Shown here: positions 17,975 through 27,034 of the stretch, in pieces
How the letters are laid out: the number at the start of each line of letters is the position of its first letter
How positions within the stretch are numbered: position 1 is the first letter of the stretch
Source of the DNA: Haloferax litoreum
GTDB taxonomy: Archaea > Halobacteriota > Halobacteria > Halobacteriales > Haloferacaceae
Length of the DNA: 64,000 bases
Direction of reading: 5' to 3'
Assembly: GCF_009674605.1 (NCBI RefSeq)
Contig: NZ_WKJO01000002.1
Location: 124,001-188,000, forward strand
Notes under the pieces: generated by a model
Database searches by the model: none
Seen by the model: the letters and a program-made list of their open reading frames with translations, nothing else
What the model was told of the DNA's origin: nothing
Position numbers and translations under genes: made by a program

Positions 17975-18625
17975 GTGACTACCGAACCGCTCCCTGCCGA
18001 ACATCTCTCACCTCTCGCTACGCTCGTCGACGAGGTACTCGCAGGTGTCGGCTACGAGATGACAGCGGCCACCAAGCTCATCGACGACGCTGTTCCCGGT
18101 TACGGTGGCCTCTTCGACCCTGCGACGACCTCGGCAGAATTGCGTCGAGCACTCGAAGACCGTCTCGCAACGGACATTCCTCGACCACCCGTCTCTCATC
18201 CGACTGACGACTCGTTCGTCCTCTACGTCGACGGGAGTTCACGCGGCAATCCCGGCCCGGCAGGTGCGGGTGCAGTCATCATGGACGTCGAAGAGAACGA
18301 ACTCGCACGTCTCGGTCGTCCCGTCGGTTCTCGGTCGGGAAACAACACCGCCGAATACGTCGCTCTCCAACTCGGTCTCTCGGAACTGCTGGCCCGCTAC
18401 GACCCGCACAGCTTGGAAGTCCGTATCGACTCGATGACGGTCATCCGCGACGTCTGGCAGGGTAATGACCCGACAGAACCGGGCGTCGAGGTGTATAGCG
18501 AGGCTATCGCTTCGGCACTGGCTACCGTCCCAGACCATCGGTACACCCATCTGGCGGACAGCGACCCGAATCCCGCCGATGCGCTGGCGACGGTCGGTGC
18601 CGACATCGCAGCACTTGGACCCTGA
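17975..18625 (+). CDS. rnhA: ribonuclease HI (archaeal, with N-terminal extension)
   Basis: 216 residues from a GTG at 17975. About 75 helical residues precede the RNase H fold, an extension common in haloarchaeal RNase HI. The active-site acids are seen: Asp86 in YVDGSSRGNPGPAGAG, Glu127 in NNTAEYVAL, Asp152 in RIDSMTV and a final aspartate near residue 202 in ADSDPNPADALA. The enzyme removes RNA from RNA-DNA hybrids such as R-loops and primers. It lies between the HAD gene and the convergent MFS gene. Confidence 0.88.
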   Translation: MTTEPLPAEHLSPLATLVDEVLAGVGYEMTAATKLIDDAVPGYGGLFDPATTSAELRRALEDRLATDIPRPPVSHPTDDSFVLYVDGSSRGNPGPAGAGAVIMDVEENELARLGRPVGSRSGNNTAEYVALQLGLSELLARYDPHSLEVRIDSMTVIRDVWQGNDPTEPGVEVYSEAIASALATVPDHRYTHLADSDPNPADALATVGADIAALGP

Positions 18626-18693
18626 GAACGGTTCGTCAAGACAGAAGCGGCACCGCTGCGGTGTCTGAACGGATAAGAGGCGTCTCTGTCGGG

Positions 18694-19890
18694 CTACTGG
18701 TTCACTCCAGTTCCAATCCGAATCCATGCAATCACCGATACTCCGACCAATGCTACGAGTGGAACCACGAGCAATTGCATCGCCAATTCGATACCTGCGT
18801 CAGAGATAACGAAGCCCAATATGGCCGGCACGCCCGCAATCCCGAGCGTCGACACCACTAAACTGAGACTGTTGATGGGTGCGCTGTGTTGTGGTGCGGC
18901 CTCGGTCGAGTACGCCAACAAGGTTGGAAACTGCCCCGAGAGCGAAAACCCGATGCCGAACAGGCCGACGAGTATGCCGACACCAGTTGCGACGAAGAAC
19001 GTGTACACAGTCGACAGTAGACAGAGCAACGCAAGTCCGGAGATGAGTGTGACCGTGTCTAGTCGCTCAGACAAGACACCAGCCACGAAGCGGCCAGGGA
19101 TGTACGCCACTAACAGGACGCTCAGTGAGGCCGTGACGAAGGAGGCAGGCACACGACCCTCAGCGAACGTCGTCAGCCACGTGAAGAGTGCCCCTTCTAC
19201 ACCGGTCGTCATGAGGATTCCCGCAATCATCACGAGAACTTCTGGTCGCCGACCCACGCGCTTGATTTCGTCGAGCGTGAGTGGGTCGTCACCGTCTCCT
19301 TCGATAGTCGGCGTGGGGAGCCACACGACTAGCAACACGACTGGGAGAAACGCCGCACCGAGTGTGTAGTAGGCGAAACGCCAGTCGCCAAGCCACAGTG
19401 CAGCGGTGACGATGAGTGGGCCAATCGTCGCACCCACGGCCCACATGGCGTCGTAGTAACTGAACCACTTTCCACGGTCTTCGGAGTGGAGGTGGCTCAA
19501 TAGTGGGCGGTCGGTCCCGCGTCCCACACCACCGAACGTTCCCCGAAGGAACAGTGCAGCGAGGAAGAAGGCGAACGACGGGGTAAACCCGATGATGAAG
19601 ACGCTCACGCCAGTTCCGGCGATGCCGAGTAAGATGAGACGGCGTGTGTCGACCCGACCGGCGACGACACCGGTGAGTGCCACAAAGACGAGAAAGCCAA
19701 TCGTTCCTGCGGGTGCGACAAGACCGAGGAGCCAATCAGGTGTGCCGAACGAATCTCGGAGAACGGGGACGACAGACCCTCGCATCTGGAGACTAGCTCC
19801 TTCGAGGGCAACGTACGCAAAAATCACGATGGTCCACCAGCGCCGGGTGTCGAGTGTGGAGGTGGCGCTCGTGTCGCGGGCGTGTTCCAT
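18694..19890 (-). CDS. MFS transporter
   Basis: 398 residues with twelve hydrophobic segments in two halves. The loop between segments 2 and 3 carries TGVVAGRVDTRRLILLG, a variant of MFS motif A, and a loop near residue 220 (IEGDGDDPLTLDEIKRVGRR) divides the halves. The family moves small solutes by proton exchange; the substrate cannot be inferred from sequence. It is divergent from nothing obvious and separated by 350 bases from the operon ending at 20236. Confidence 0.82.
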   Translation of the reverse strand: MEHARDTSATSTLDTRRWWTIVIFAYVALEGASLQMRGSVVPVLRDSFGTPDWLLGLVAPAGTIGFLVFVALTGVVAGRVDTRRLILLGIAGTGVSVFIIGFTPSFAFFLAALFLRGTFGGVGRGTDRPLLSHLHSEDRGKWFSYYDAMWAVGATIGPLIVTAALWLGDWRFAYYTLGAAFLPVVLLVVWLPTPTIEGDGDDPLTLDEIKRVGRRPEVLVMIAGILMTTGVEGALFTWLTTFAEGRVPASFVTASLSVLLVAYIPGRFVAGVLSERLDTVTLISGLALLCLLSTVYTFFVATGVGILVGLFGIGFSLSGQFPTLLAYSTEAAPQHSAPINSLSLVVSTLGIAGVPAILGFVISDAGIELAMQLLVVPLVALVGVSVIAWIRIGTGVNQ

Positions 19891-20235
19891 TACAGGAGTC
19901 CACTATCGTCCAACTCAAAGAGGTTCTCGAATTGACAACGTCGGGGTGGATTATCGCCTCCTGCGTGCTCACTTGGAATTCGTCGGGGTGAACACAGTAG
20001 TCGACTTCTGTACCGAGTGTGCCCGTGATGGACTCACGAACCAACTAGGCTTCTGCCCGTATCAGACGGTGCTGAAGCGTCGAATTAGGGGTGTGTAGTT
20101 TTGGGGTGGGCCCTTCCTTCCAGCGGTCAAACAAGCCGTCTAGGCCTGCAGACGCGAGAGCTTCGTGGTTTTATCGAACCGGTCCAAAGTTCGGTGTCTC
20201 GCCTGAGGGCACGGTGCGTCACCGCTTTGTGCCGC

Positions 20236-21324
20236 TCAGAGATTCCGTGCGACAACTATCGCTTCGTCGGTTAGAACTGGTTCGTCAAGCGCGTGTAGTG
20301 CTGCAAGGAGGTCCTCGACGCGTTCATCAGTTGGATTCGTGTCGATACGTTCCAACAACCGTCGTGCCGCTCCTGCACCAGTTTGCCGTCCGAAGTATAA
20401 GTTCCGTGAACCCCCGAACGTCGATGGGTCGAACGGTTCGAACGTTGCCGGGTCGTCGAGCATCGCCGCCGTGTGAAGCCCAGATTCGTGCGAAAACACG
20501 TCTGCTCCGAGAATAGACTTCTCATCTGGCACTGACTCACCGAGTGCTGCAAGAACGCTCTTCGCACTCGGGATGAGTTCTGACTCGTTGATTTCAGGAA
20601 GCGATATCCGACCGCTGGTTGCTGCTGCTACGACAAACTCCTCAATTGGTACGTTACCTGCTCGCTCACCAATCCCAGCCACCGAGACGTCTACTTTCTG
20701 CACGCCGTACGCAACGGCAGCGAGAGCGTTCCCAGCGGCGACACCAAGGTCGTCGTGGAAGTGGACGCCGAGGCGTTCGGGGGGCGTCGAGAGTTCCTCA
20801 AGGAACGACGTGACCTCGAACGGCGTCTTCACACCGACCGTATCTGCTATTGTGAGATACTCCGCGTCTATCGAATCGAAGATCACGTCGAGGAATGTTG
20901 GGTCGGTTCTGAACCCGTCCATCGCGGTAAAGTGGACTTCGAGGCCGGTCTCGTGAGCTGCGTCAACAGTTTCACCAACCAGCGACTGAACCTCGTCTTC
21001 GTCCTTTCCGAGGAGTTCTGTTCGCTGTCGCTCACTCGTCGGTGCGAAGACGTCGACGACGTCGACACCAGCGTCTACTGCGGCTTCGATATCTCGAGGG
21101 ACTGCACGAGCGATACCCGTGAGCTTCGTGTCGACGTCGACCCGTTCACAAACCTCGCCAGTCTGTGGCCCTGCAACGGGGAATCCAATCTGGACGTATT
21201 CGACGCCAAGTGCATCGAGTGCGCGGACGGCACCGACCTTCTGCTCGGTCGTGTACGAACACCCAGGCCGCTGTTCTCCTTCTCGGCAAGTCACATCGAG
21301 CAAGACAGGTGCGGAATCTTCCAT
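20236..21324 (-). CDS. LeuA/homocitrate synthase-like carboxyltransferase-family enzyme
   Basis: 362 residues forming a TIM barrel of the HMGL-like/DRE-TIM family plus a short C-terminal lid. The metal and catalytic residues are present: Asp10 and Arg14 in LLDVTCREGEQRPG, and His188 and His190 in GVHFHDDLG. The segment GIGERAGN (217-224) is the LeuA/homocitrate synthase signature rather than that of HMG-CoA lyase. The LeuA regulatory domain is missing, so feedback control by leucine is unlikely. It should join acetyl-CoA (or another acyl-CoA) to a 2-oxo acid, or run in reverse. It is the last gene of the ABC/CoA-transferase operon and its ATG directly follows the TGA of the CoA-transferase. 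Confidence 0.82.
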   Translation of the reverse strand: MEDSAPVLLDVTCREGEQRPGCSYTTEQKVGAVRALDALGVEYVQIGFPVAGPQTGEVCERVDVDTKLTGIARAVPRDIEAAVDAGVDVVDVFAPTSERQRTELLGKDEDEVQSLVGETVDAAHETGLEVHFTAMDGFRTDPTFLDVIFDSIDAEYLTIADTVGVKTPFEVTSFLEELSTPPERLGVHFHDDLGVAAGNALAAVAYGVQKVDVSVAGIGERAGNVPIEEFVVAAATSGRISLPEINESELIPSAKSVLAALGESVPDEKSILGADVFSHESGLHTAAMLDDPATFEPFDPSTFGGSRNLYFGRQTGAGAARRLLERIDTNPTDERVEDLLAALHALDEPVLTDEAIVVARNL

Positions 21325-22563
21325 TCAGACACCTCCCTCACGGCGAAGGGCATCGATATCAGACTCGTCGTAGCCAATCGAGGAAAGAATGGCTTCAGTG
21401 TGTTGCCCAAGCTTCGGTGGGTCGTTCGATTCGAGGCGGTCGAAACTACTCGAAACGACAGGGAACCGTGGAACGTTGACTGACTGGTCTGTCCCCTCTG
21501 CTGTATTGACTTCAGTGAAGAAGTCCGTCGCTTCGAGGTGAGGGTCTTCTGCCACTTCGTCCATCGAGTTAACTTTCGCAACTGGGACACCCGCCTCACG
21601 GAGTGCTTCCACGAGGCCCGACGCAGTGTACGAGCGACACTCTGTTTTCAGTATGTCCATGAGTTCGTCGAGGTTCTCACGACGGTCGACGAGCGTGGCA
21701 AACCGGTCGTCGGTGTGCAGGTCGAGACCCAACGCAGCACAGAGTGCTTCCCACTGTCTCTCGCCGGATGGACCGATAAAGACCCACTCGTCGTCGCCGG
21801 TCTTGAACACGTCGTACGGTGCCCAGTTCGGGTGCGACGCCCCCATCGGCCCGGGGACATCGTCGTAGGCTTCAGTGTATGCAAGCCAGTAGCCCATCAT
21901 CGAAACAGTCGATTCGAACAATGGTGCAGTGACTTTCGAGCCGATACCAGTCTGATTGCGGCGATACAGCGCTCCGAGAACTCCGATAGCTCCGTAGAAC
22001 GATGCAGCCATGTCTGCGATGCTCGTCCCAGAGCGAACAGGAGGCATATCTTCGTGTCCAGTGACGCTCATCATCCCCGAAAGTGCCTCGGCGATGGGGT
22101 CGAGAGCAGGGTACGACTCGTACGGGCCTGGATTGAACCCCTTGATCGAGCAGTAGACGAGTCCGGGATACGTCTGCTTCAGGCTCTCGTAGCCAATTCC
22201 GAGACGCTCTGCGGTTCCTGGTGCATAGTTCTCGACGAGGACGTCCGTGTCTTCGAGGAGGTCAAAGAACGCCTCGAGCGCCGCGTCTGATTTGAGGTTG
22301 AGCGTGATGCTCCGCTTGTCTCGGTTGACGTAATTGAACGAACTGTTTCCGACGGGTGACGACCCGCGGATGAGGTCACCCCCATTGGGGTGTTCGACTT
22401 TGATGACGTCTGCACCGAGGTCGGCCAGAATCATCGAGCAGAAGGGCCCAGCAATGATGTGTCCGAGTTCGAGTACTCGAACACCGTCTAGCGGGAGGTT
22501 TTGTGTAGCTGTGTCCGCTGTTTCGGACGTGGACTGGGTGGCTTCCTCGTCGACACCGCTCAT
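21325..22563 (-). CDS. family III CoA-transferase (CaiB/BaiF)
   Basis: 412 residues. The N-terminal Rossmann part begins LDGVRVLELGHIIAGPFCSM, and the catalytic aspartate is in PALDPIAEALSG (Asp155), the family's anhydride-forming residue. Length and layout match formyl-CoA/carnitine-CoA transferase relatives, which move CoA between carboxylic acids. Its start overlaps the stop of the ABC ATPase gene by one base (TAATG) and it is followed at once by the LeuA-like gene. It therefore probably activates the acid brought in by the transporter, before C-C chemistry by the next enzyme. The substrate is not known. Confidence 0.87.
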   Translation of the reverse strand: MSGVDEEATQSTSETADTATQNLPLDGVRVLELGHIIAGPFCSMILADLGADVIKVEHPNGGDLIRGSSPVGNSSFNYVNRDKRSITLNLKSDAALEAFFDLLEDTDVLVENYAPGTAERLGIGYESLKQTYPGLVYCSIKGFNPGPYESYPALDPIAEALSGMMSVTGHEDMPPVRSGTSIADMAASFYGAIGVLGALYRRNQTGIGSKVTAPLFESTVSMMGYWLAYTEAYDDVPGPMGASHPNWAPYDVFKTGDDEWVFIGPSGERQWEALCAALGLDLHTDDRFATLVDRRENLDELMDILKTECRSYTASGLVEALREAGVPVAKVNSMDEVAEDPHLEATDFFTEVNTAEGTDQSVNVPRFPVVSSSFDRLESNDPPKLGQHTEAILSSIGYDESDIDALRREGGV

Positions 22564-23708
22564 TAAGCGATGCCCCCAGTCGAACCGGTGGCCGACGTCT
22601 CCTCAGCGCGTTCTGCGCCAAAGAGAATCGTGTCACCATCGTCACCGAAGACGAATGCATCTGCGATGTCGAACGACACGTCCAGTTTGTCACCGGCAGA
22701 GACGTCGTCGACTGCGTCGCTGACAACGTCGAAGTTAGTTCCATCAGCGAGGCGGCCGTGAACGACGGATTCGGTGCCGAGCGTCTCGATGACTTCGACG
22801 TCGACTGTGAGTGTGCACGAGCCCGTCGAACCGACTTCGAGATACTGAGGTCGAATCCCTAACCGGACAGTATCGGAGGCAGGTGTTCCAACTTCAGCTG
22901 GGAGCGGGACCGTCAGTCCGGGACCCACGAGAGAGGTCACGCCGTTTTGCTCGTCCACAGTACATTCGACGACGTTCGTCGATGGCATGCCGATGAACTG
23001 GGCGACGTACTCTGAGTTGGGGTAGTCGAACAACCGCTTCGGTGGGTCGACCTGGGCGAGTTCACCTTCTCGGAGAAGGACGACTTGGTCGCTCATCGTC
23101 ATCGCCTCAGTTTGGTCGTGGGTGACGTAGACGACCGTCGTGTCGAGTTCTTGGTGCAATCGCTGAATTTCGACGCGAAGGTCAGACTTGAGCTTCGCGT
23201 CGAGGTCAGACATTGGCTCGTCTAAGAGGAGCACGTCCGGGTCTTGGACAAACGCCCCACCGAGCGCGACACGTTGTTGCTGACCGCCAGAGAGTTCTGA
23301 AGGCATCTTCTCCAGTTGCTGTTCGATTTGGAGGACTTCGGCCGCCTCGTCGATGCGTGCGTCTCGTTCTGACTTCGGAACGCCGTGTATCTTCAGGCCG
23401 TAGCCGATGTTCTCCCGGACGGACATGTGTGGATAGAGTGCGATAGACTGGAACACCATCGACACATTTCGTTCTTGTGGTGGGAGGTCCGTCACGTCCT
23501 CGTCGCCGAATGAGACAGTCCCGGATGTGGGAGTCTCTAACCCTGCTAACATGCGCAGTGTCGTCGTCTTCCCACACCCCGATGGCCCAACGAAGGTTGT
23601 AAATGACCCTTCTGGGATGTCGAGTGAGAGGTCGTCGACGGCGACGTGAGTATTTCCGAGGGTGCGAAACTCCTTTCTGACGGTGTCTAAGTGGATGCTA
23701 GTTGCCAT
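22563..23708 (-). CDS. ABC transporter ATP-binding protein, CUT1 (UgpC/MsmX) type
   Basis: 381 residues. Walker A is GPSGCGKTT, the signature is LSGGQQQRVALG, Walker B is DVLLLDEPMSDLDAKL and the switch histidine is in VTHDQTEAM. A TOBE domain of about 120 residues follows, as in MalK and UgpC. The usual ALARAL after the signature is ALGGAF here and DEPLSNLD is DEPMSDLD, modest departures from the family consensus. It powers the importer made by the permeases at 23708 and 24582 and the binding protein at 25508. Its ATG overlaps the TAA of the upstream permease by one base. Confidence 0.9.
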   Translation of the reverse strand: MATSIHLDTVRKEFRTLGNTHVAVDDLSLDIPEGSFTTFVGPSGCGKTTTLRMLAGLETPTSGTVSFGDEDVTDLPPQERNVSMVFQSIALYPHMSVRENIGYGLKIHGVPKSERDARIDEAAEVLQIEQQLEKMPSELSGGQQQRVALGGAFVQDPDVLLLDEPMSDLDAKLKSDLRVEIQRLHQELDTTVVYVTHDQTEAMTMSDQVVLLREGELAQVDPPKRLFDYPNSEYVAQFIGMPSTNVVECTVDEQNGVTSLVGPGLTVPLPAEVGTPASDTVRLGIRPQYLEVGSTGSCTLTVDVEVIETLGTESVVHGRLADGTNFDVVSDAVDDVSAGDKLDVSFDIADAFVFGDDGDTILFGAERAEETSATGSTGGIA

Positions 23709-24589
23709 TATTCGAGGCCTCCAACGCTGAAGCCCTGGAGGAGATATCGTTGCAGGAACAGTGCGATGAGGAACGGTGGAAGGGCGATGAGAAGCGAGAC
23801 GGCCATGGTCTCACCCCAACCGATGCTGACGCGGTCTAAGAACAGCGACGCGCCGACAGTAATCGTGTACATCTCGTCTCGACTCATCACGACTCGAGCC
23901 ATGGTGAAGTCGTTCCATGCGACAGCAAATGCGAAGATTGCAGAGGAGATGTAGCCTGGTCGAGCGACGGGTAAGACGACGTCTTTGACCGTACGCCATC
24001 TGCTCGCGCCCCGAACCCAGGCGGACTCTTCGAGTGCGATTGGGACCGTCTGGAAGTACTGCCACATCAACCAGATGCAGAACGGGGCGGAGATAGCAGT
24101 CAACGCAAGTGTAAGTGCGAAATGACTGTTGAGCAATCCGAGCGTCGAGAACACGACGTACAGTGGGATTGCTAGCACGATCGGGCTGAACATGTACGAG
24201 AACAGCACCGCTCGCGCTGCTAGTGATTTTCCGGTGAAGTCGAATCGTGTCAATCCGTAGCCTGCAGCGACAGCGATAGCCGTCGACAGGATCGTGGACC
24301 CGAGGGTCACGATGAGACTGTTGACGAAGTATCGGACCGTGTCAGTCGACCCGAGTAGGACGACGAAGTTGCGGAGCGACGGTTCAGTCGGAAGAAGGTT
24401 CACTCGTCCACCAGCGAAGGTGGTTGCAGGCGACTGAATCGCGATGACCACCATCACGTACACCGGAATGATGGTGAACACCGAGATGAGGAGTGCCGTT
24501 AGGTAGACGGCAATCCGCTGGAGTCGCTTCTGGGTGTCGTGCGAGACGAGTCCGTTCGTTCGTGATTTCGACGTTGCCATGTTATGCAA
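23708..24589 (-). CDS. ABC transporter permease, CUT1 MalG-like
   Basis: 293 residues with six hydrophobic segments and the EAA coupling motif as EESAWVRGASRWRTVKDVVLPVARPG (the core read is EESAWVRGASRW). This matches the MalG/UgpE half of carbohydrate- and polyol-type importers. It starts eight bases inside the end of the preceding permease gene and ends overlapping the ATPase gene, so translation is tightly coupled. Cytoplasmic membrane. Confidence 0.88.
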   Translation of the reverse strand: MHNMATSKSRTNGLVSHDTQKRLQRIAVYLTALLISVFTIIPVYVMVVIAIQSPATTFAGGRVNLLPTEPSLRNFVVLLGSTDTVRYFVNSLIVTLGSTILSTAIAVAAGYGLTRFDFTGKSLAARAVLFSYMFSPIVLAIPLYVVFSTLGLLNSHFALTLALTAISAPFCIWLMWQYFQTVPIALEESAWVRGASRWRTVKDVVLPVARPGYISSAIFAFAVAWNDFTMARVVMSRDEMYTITVGASLFLDRVSIGWGETMAVSLLIALPPFLIALFLQRYLLQGFSVGGLE

Positions 24590-25511
24590 CCTCCTGTTCT
24601 GGGGCGAATGCGCGGAAGTAGACCACCGCGACGAGGGCTAAGAGGAAGAACATGATTCCAGCTAGTGCCGTCGCCATGCCGAAGTTGACTTCGCTGAACG
24701 CAATTTGGTAGACACGGATCGGGAGTGTTGTCGTCTGCTGAAGTGGCCCTCCCCGAGTCGAGAGGTAGATGATATCGAACTTGTTGAACATCCAGATTCC
24801 CCGAACGAGCAGGATGATCAAGATGGCTCCACGAAGGTGTGGGAACGTGATGTCTCGAAACGCCTGCCACGTCGTGGCTCCTTCGACCCGCGCTCGTTCG
24901 TAGAGGTCAGGGTCGATGGCTTGCAACCGTGCGAGTAGGATGAAGAACGCGAAGCTTGCGAACTTCCAGACACTCGTGATGACGACCGCAGGCATCGCAA
25001 ACTCGAGCGTCGAGAAGAACGCGATAGGCGAGTCGATGAAACCTGCATCGACGAGGAACTGATTCAGAATCCCGATGTTTGGGTCCAAGATGAACTTCCA
25101 CATGAAGATAACCACGAGTGTGGGAAGCAGGTAGGGGAAGATCATCAAGGTCCGCAGCGCGTCGCCACCACGGATTTTTTGATTGATTACGAGTGCAAGA
25201 CCGAGCCCGATGACGAGGCTAAGGCCAGTCGTCGCAACAGCATAGACGATGCTGTTCCAGAGGAAGCCCCAGAACTCTGCACTCCCGAGGAGCGCGGTGT
25301 AGTTCCCGAGACCGACGAATTCGGGATTCCGAACCGGGGCCGAAAACAGGCTCATTCCTAGTGCGTAGATAATTGGGATTACCCACACAACGAGGAAGAA
25401 CACGAACATCGGGACGAAACACGCCGCGAGGAGAAGCGTCGTGCTATCGAACTCGCGCTCACTGAGGGCGCTCTGAGCAGCCGAGACTCGGGATTTGAGT
25501 TCCGTACTCAT
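24582..25511 (-). CDS. ABC transporter permease, CUT1 MalF-like
   Basis: 309 residues with six hydrophobic segments after a polar N-terminal 25 residues. The EAA loop reads LYERARVEGATTWQAFRDIT, the typical MalF/UgpA form. It pairs with the MalG-like permease to form the translocation pore. Its ATG overlaps the stop of the binding-protein gene (ATGA at 25508-25511). Confidence 0.88.
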   Translation of the reverse strand: MSTELKSRVSAAQSALSEREFDSTTLLLAACFVPMFVFFLVVWVIPIIYALGMSLFSAPVRNPEFVGLGNYTALLGSAEFWGFLWNSIVYAVATTGLSLVIGLGLALVINQKIRGGDALRTLMIFPYLLPTLVVIFMWKFILDPNIGILNQFLVDAGFIDSPIAFFSTLEFAMPAVVITSVWKFASFAFFILLARLQAIDPDLYERARVEGATTWQAFRDITFPHLRGAILIILLVRGIWMFNKFDIIYLSTRGGPLQQTTTLPIRVYQIAFSEVNFGMATALAGIMFFLLALVAVVYFRAFAPEQEVA

Positions 25512-26839
25512 TGAAGCCCGCGAAGTTTCTCAGCTAACCAATCGACTGTCTCTTCGGGTGTGAGTCCACCAACTAGAAGTTGGTCTGCAGCCTGTCCGAA
25601 GAGCTGTTCACTGTACGCGTCAGCGGCAACAATATTCGGTGCTCCACCGTCACCGGTCGCAAGAACGGTGGTGAAGGCATCCCAGTTGTTGCGAACGAGG
25701 TCCATCACTTCGGGGAACTGCTGGATGACCTCGTTTTCGGTTACTTCGGGCGCATCGAGTTGCTCCTTGGTGGGTGGGAATTGGAACAGAGGTGCCGACA
25801 GGACGAAGTCGTAGAACCGCGACGACTGCGTGAAGAAGTCGACAAACGCTTGGGCACCTTCGGTATTTTGTCCATCGTTTCTGACGAGGTGCCCTTCCAT
25901 GTACGCCCACCACTTGTCTTGGCCGGCACCATCCGGGACCGGGAAGCCCATGGGACTGAGGTTTTCGACGAGGTCGGGGCGGTTGCCCTGAATAGTCAAC
26001 ACAGGAAGCCCACCGACGCTGGCGATGGCTGCGGCGTTTTCTTGCTGGAGTGCACCGATGGCGTCACCCCATCCCCACCCAGACCCGTTTGGGGAGTGCT
26101 CAGCCATCGATTGTATCCATTCGAACGTCTCGACGGCGGCCGCTCGATTATCATCGTTGTCGAGTTGCACCTCGATTCCATCAGAAGGTCCTCCGTAGAT
26201 ACTGACGTCGTTCTGCCAGAGGTACTGGGTCATCTGGGTATCCGCGTTGTTCGTCTGTCCGGACTGGATGACGTAGCCCTCCATGGATTCATTTGCAGAC
26301 ACCTCGCCTGCTGCCTCGACCCATTCACTCCACGACGACGGCCGTTCAGTGTAGATGTCGTTTCGGTACCAAGCCATCAACGGCTCGACCATCGCGGCCG
26401 CGAAATACGACTCTCCGCCGACATTGACTGGGTCAGGCAGGTCGTTGTCTTGAACGGCACTCGTGACAGGTGCGAGGACACCATCACGCTGGAGTCGGTA
26501 GGCGTCTGTCGAGGTGTCGAAGAGTAAGTCCGGGGGGTTCCCTGCCGCGACCATCTTTTGCATTTCAGCGTCGGACGAAGTCCCCTTGGCCGTGTATATC
26601 ATCTCGACGGTGTGGTCGGTCTCCTCTTCGAACTCGGCGATAATCTCGTCCATCACTTCTTTCGAATCACCTCGGTCCGAGAGGTATCGGATTGGTTCGT
26701 TCGACCCGCCGGACCCACCCCCGAGACAACCTGCTGTTGCCACCGCTGTTGCACTGCCAACTGCTGTCAGAAAACTTCGACGTGATGGTTTTCGTAGTGT
26801 GTTGGTACGGTCAGTGTGAGATTGGTGCTCATCTTTCAT
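25508..26839 (-). CDS. ABC transporter substrate-binding lipoprotein, family 1, Tat-exported
   Basis: 443 residues from the ATG at 26839 (another ATG at 26875 adds twelve residues). The N-terminus has a twin-arginine signal KPSRRSFLTAVGSATAVATA and a lipobox AGC, so the mature protein is lipid-anchored outside the cell, as usual in haloarchaea. The remaining sequence follows extracellular solute-binding family 1 (sugar, glycerol-phosphate and related importers), with segments such as LLFDTSTDAYRLQRDGVLAP. It is the first gene of the six-gene operon. The binding pocket residues do not reveal the ligand; the downstream CoA-transferase suggests a carboxylated or sugar-acid compound. Confidence 0.88.
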   Translation of the reverse strand: MKDEHQSHTDRTNTLRKPSRRSFLTAVGSATAVATAGCLGGGSGGSNEPIRYLSDRGDSKEVMDEIIAEFEEETDHTVEMIYTAKGTSSDAEMQKMVAAGNPPDLLFDTSTDAYRLQRDGVLAPVTSAVQDNDLPDPVNVGGESYFAAAMVEPLMAWYRNDIYTERPSSWSEWVEAAGEVSANESMEGYVIQSGQTNNADTQMTQYLWQNDVSIYGGPSDGIEVQLDNDDNRAAAVETFEWIQSMAEHSPNGSGWGWGDAIGALQQENAAAIASVGGLPVLTIQGNRPDLVENLSPMGFPVPDGAGQDKWWAYMEGHLVRNDGQNTEGAQAFVDFFTQSSRFYDFVLSAPLFQFPPTKEQLDAPEVTENEVIQQFPEVMDLVRNNWDAFTTVLATGDGGAPNIVAADAYSEQLFGQAADQLLVGGLTPEETVDWLAEKLRGLQ

Positions 26840-26902
26840 GGGAATTACAAACATACCAACACCACTGGAGGCCACGGGAGTAGTGCCTATCCCTGTTGGC
26901 TC

Positions 26903-26910
26903 TTTATATA
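26903..26910 (-). promoter_or_regulatory. TATA box of the ABC/CoA-transferase operon
   Basis: On the minus strand the sequence reads TATATAAA, which predicts transcription starting near 26880 and a leader of about 40 bases before the ATG at 26839. It is the only strong TATA element in the gap before the binding-protein gene. Confidence 0.55.
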
Positions 26911-26923
26911 TTCACTGTGTGAA
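26911..26923. promoter_or_regulatory. palindromic operator candidate TTCAC-TGT-GTGAA
   Basis: A perfect 5-3-5 inverted repeat abuts the upstream side of the TATA box, overlapping where the BRE lies. A dimeric regulator bound here would block or aid TFB/TBP. The gene upstream encodes a Bat-type HTH protein, the obvious but unproven partner. Confidence 0.45.
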
Positions 26924-27034
26924 GAACCATCGTATTTAGGTGAGTCAAATAATTAGAGCGGGCCTCTATACGGAAGCGGGTCAGGGGGCGGGGACGGATA
27001 CGGTCTCGACAGCATCATCGCTTTGCCACGACAT

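Noticed and set aside
20045-20170. Minus-strand 38-codon stretch ending in a plausible acidic-basic tail (ALASAGLDGLFDRWKEGPTP).
   Set aside because: No start codon, closed upstream by a stop, and no family recognised; too short to call even as a pseudogene.
20755-21483. Long plus-strand frame across the LeuA-like and CoA-transferase genes.
   Set aside because: It spans two well-supported minus-strand genes and has no domain; it is an antisense shadow.
25580-26527. Long plus-strand frame opposite the substrate-binding protein gene.
   Set aside because: Shadow of the real gene: GC-rich third positions on the minus strand create long antisense frames. Its translation is Arg/Gly/Val-rich without domain character.
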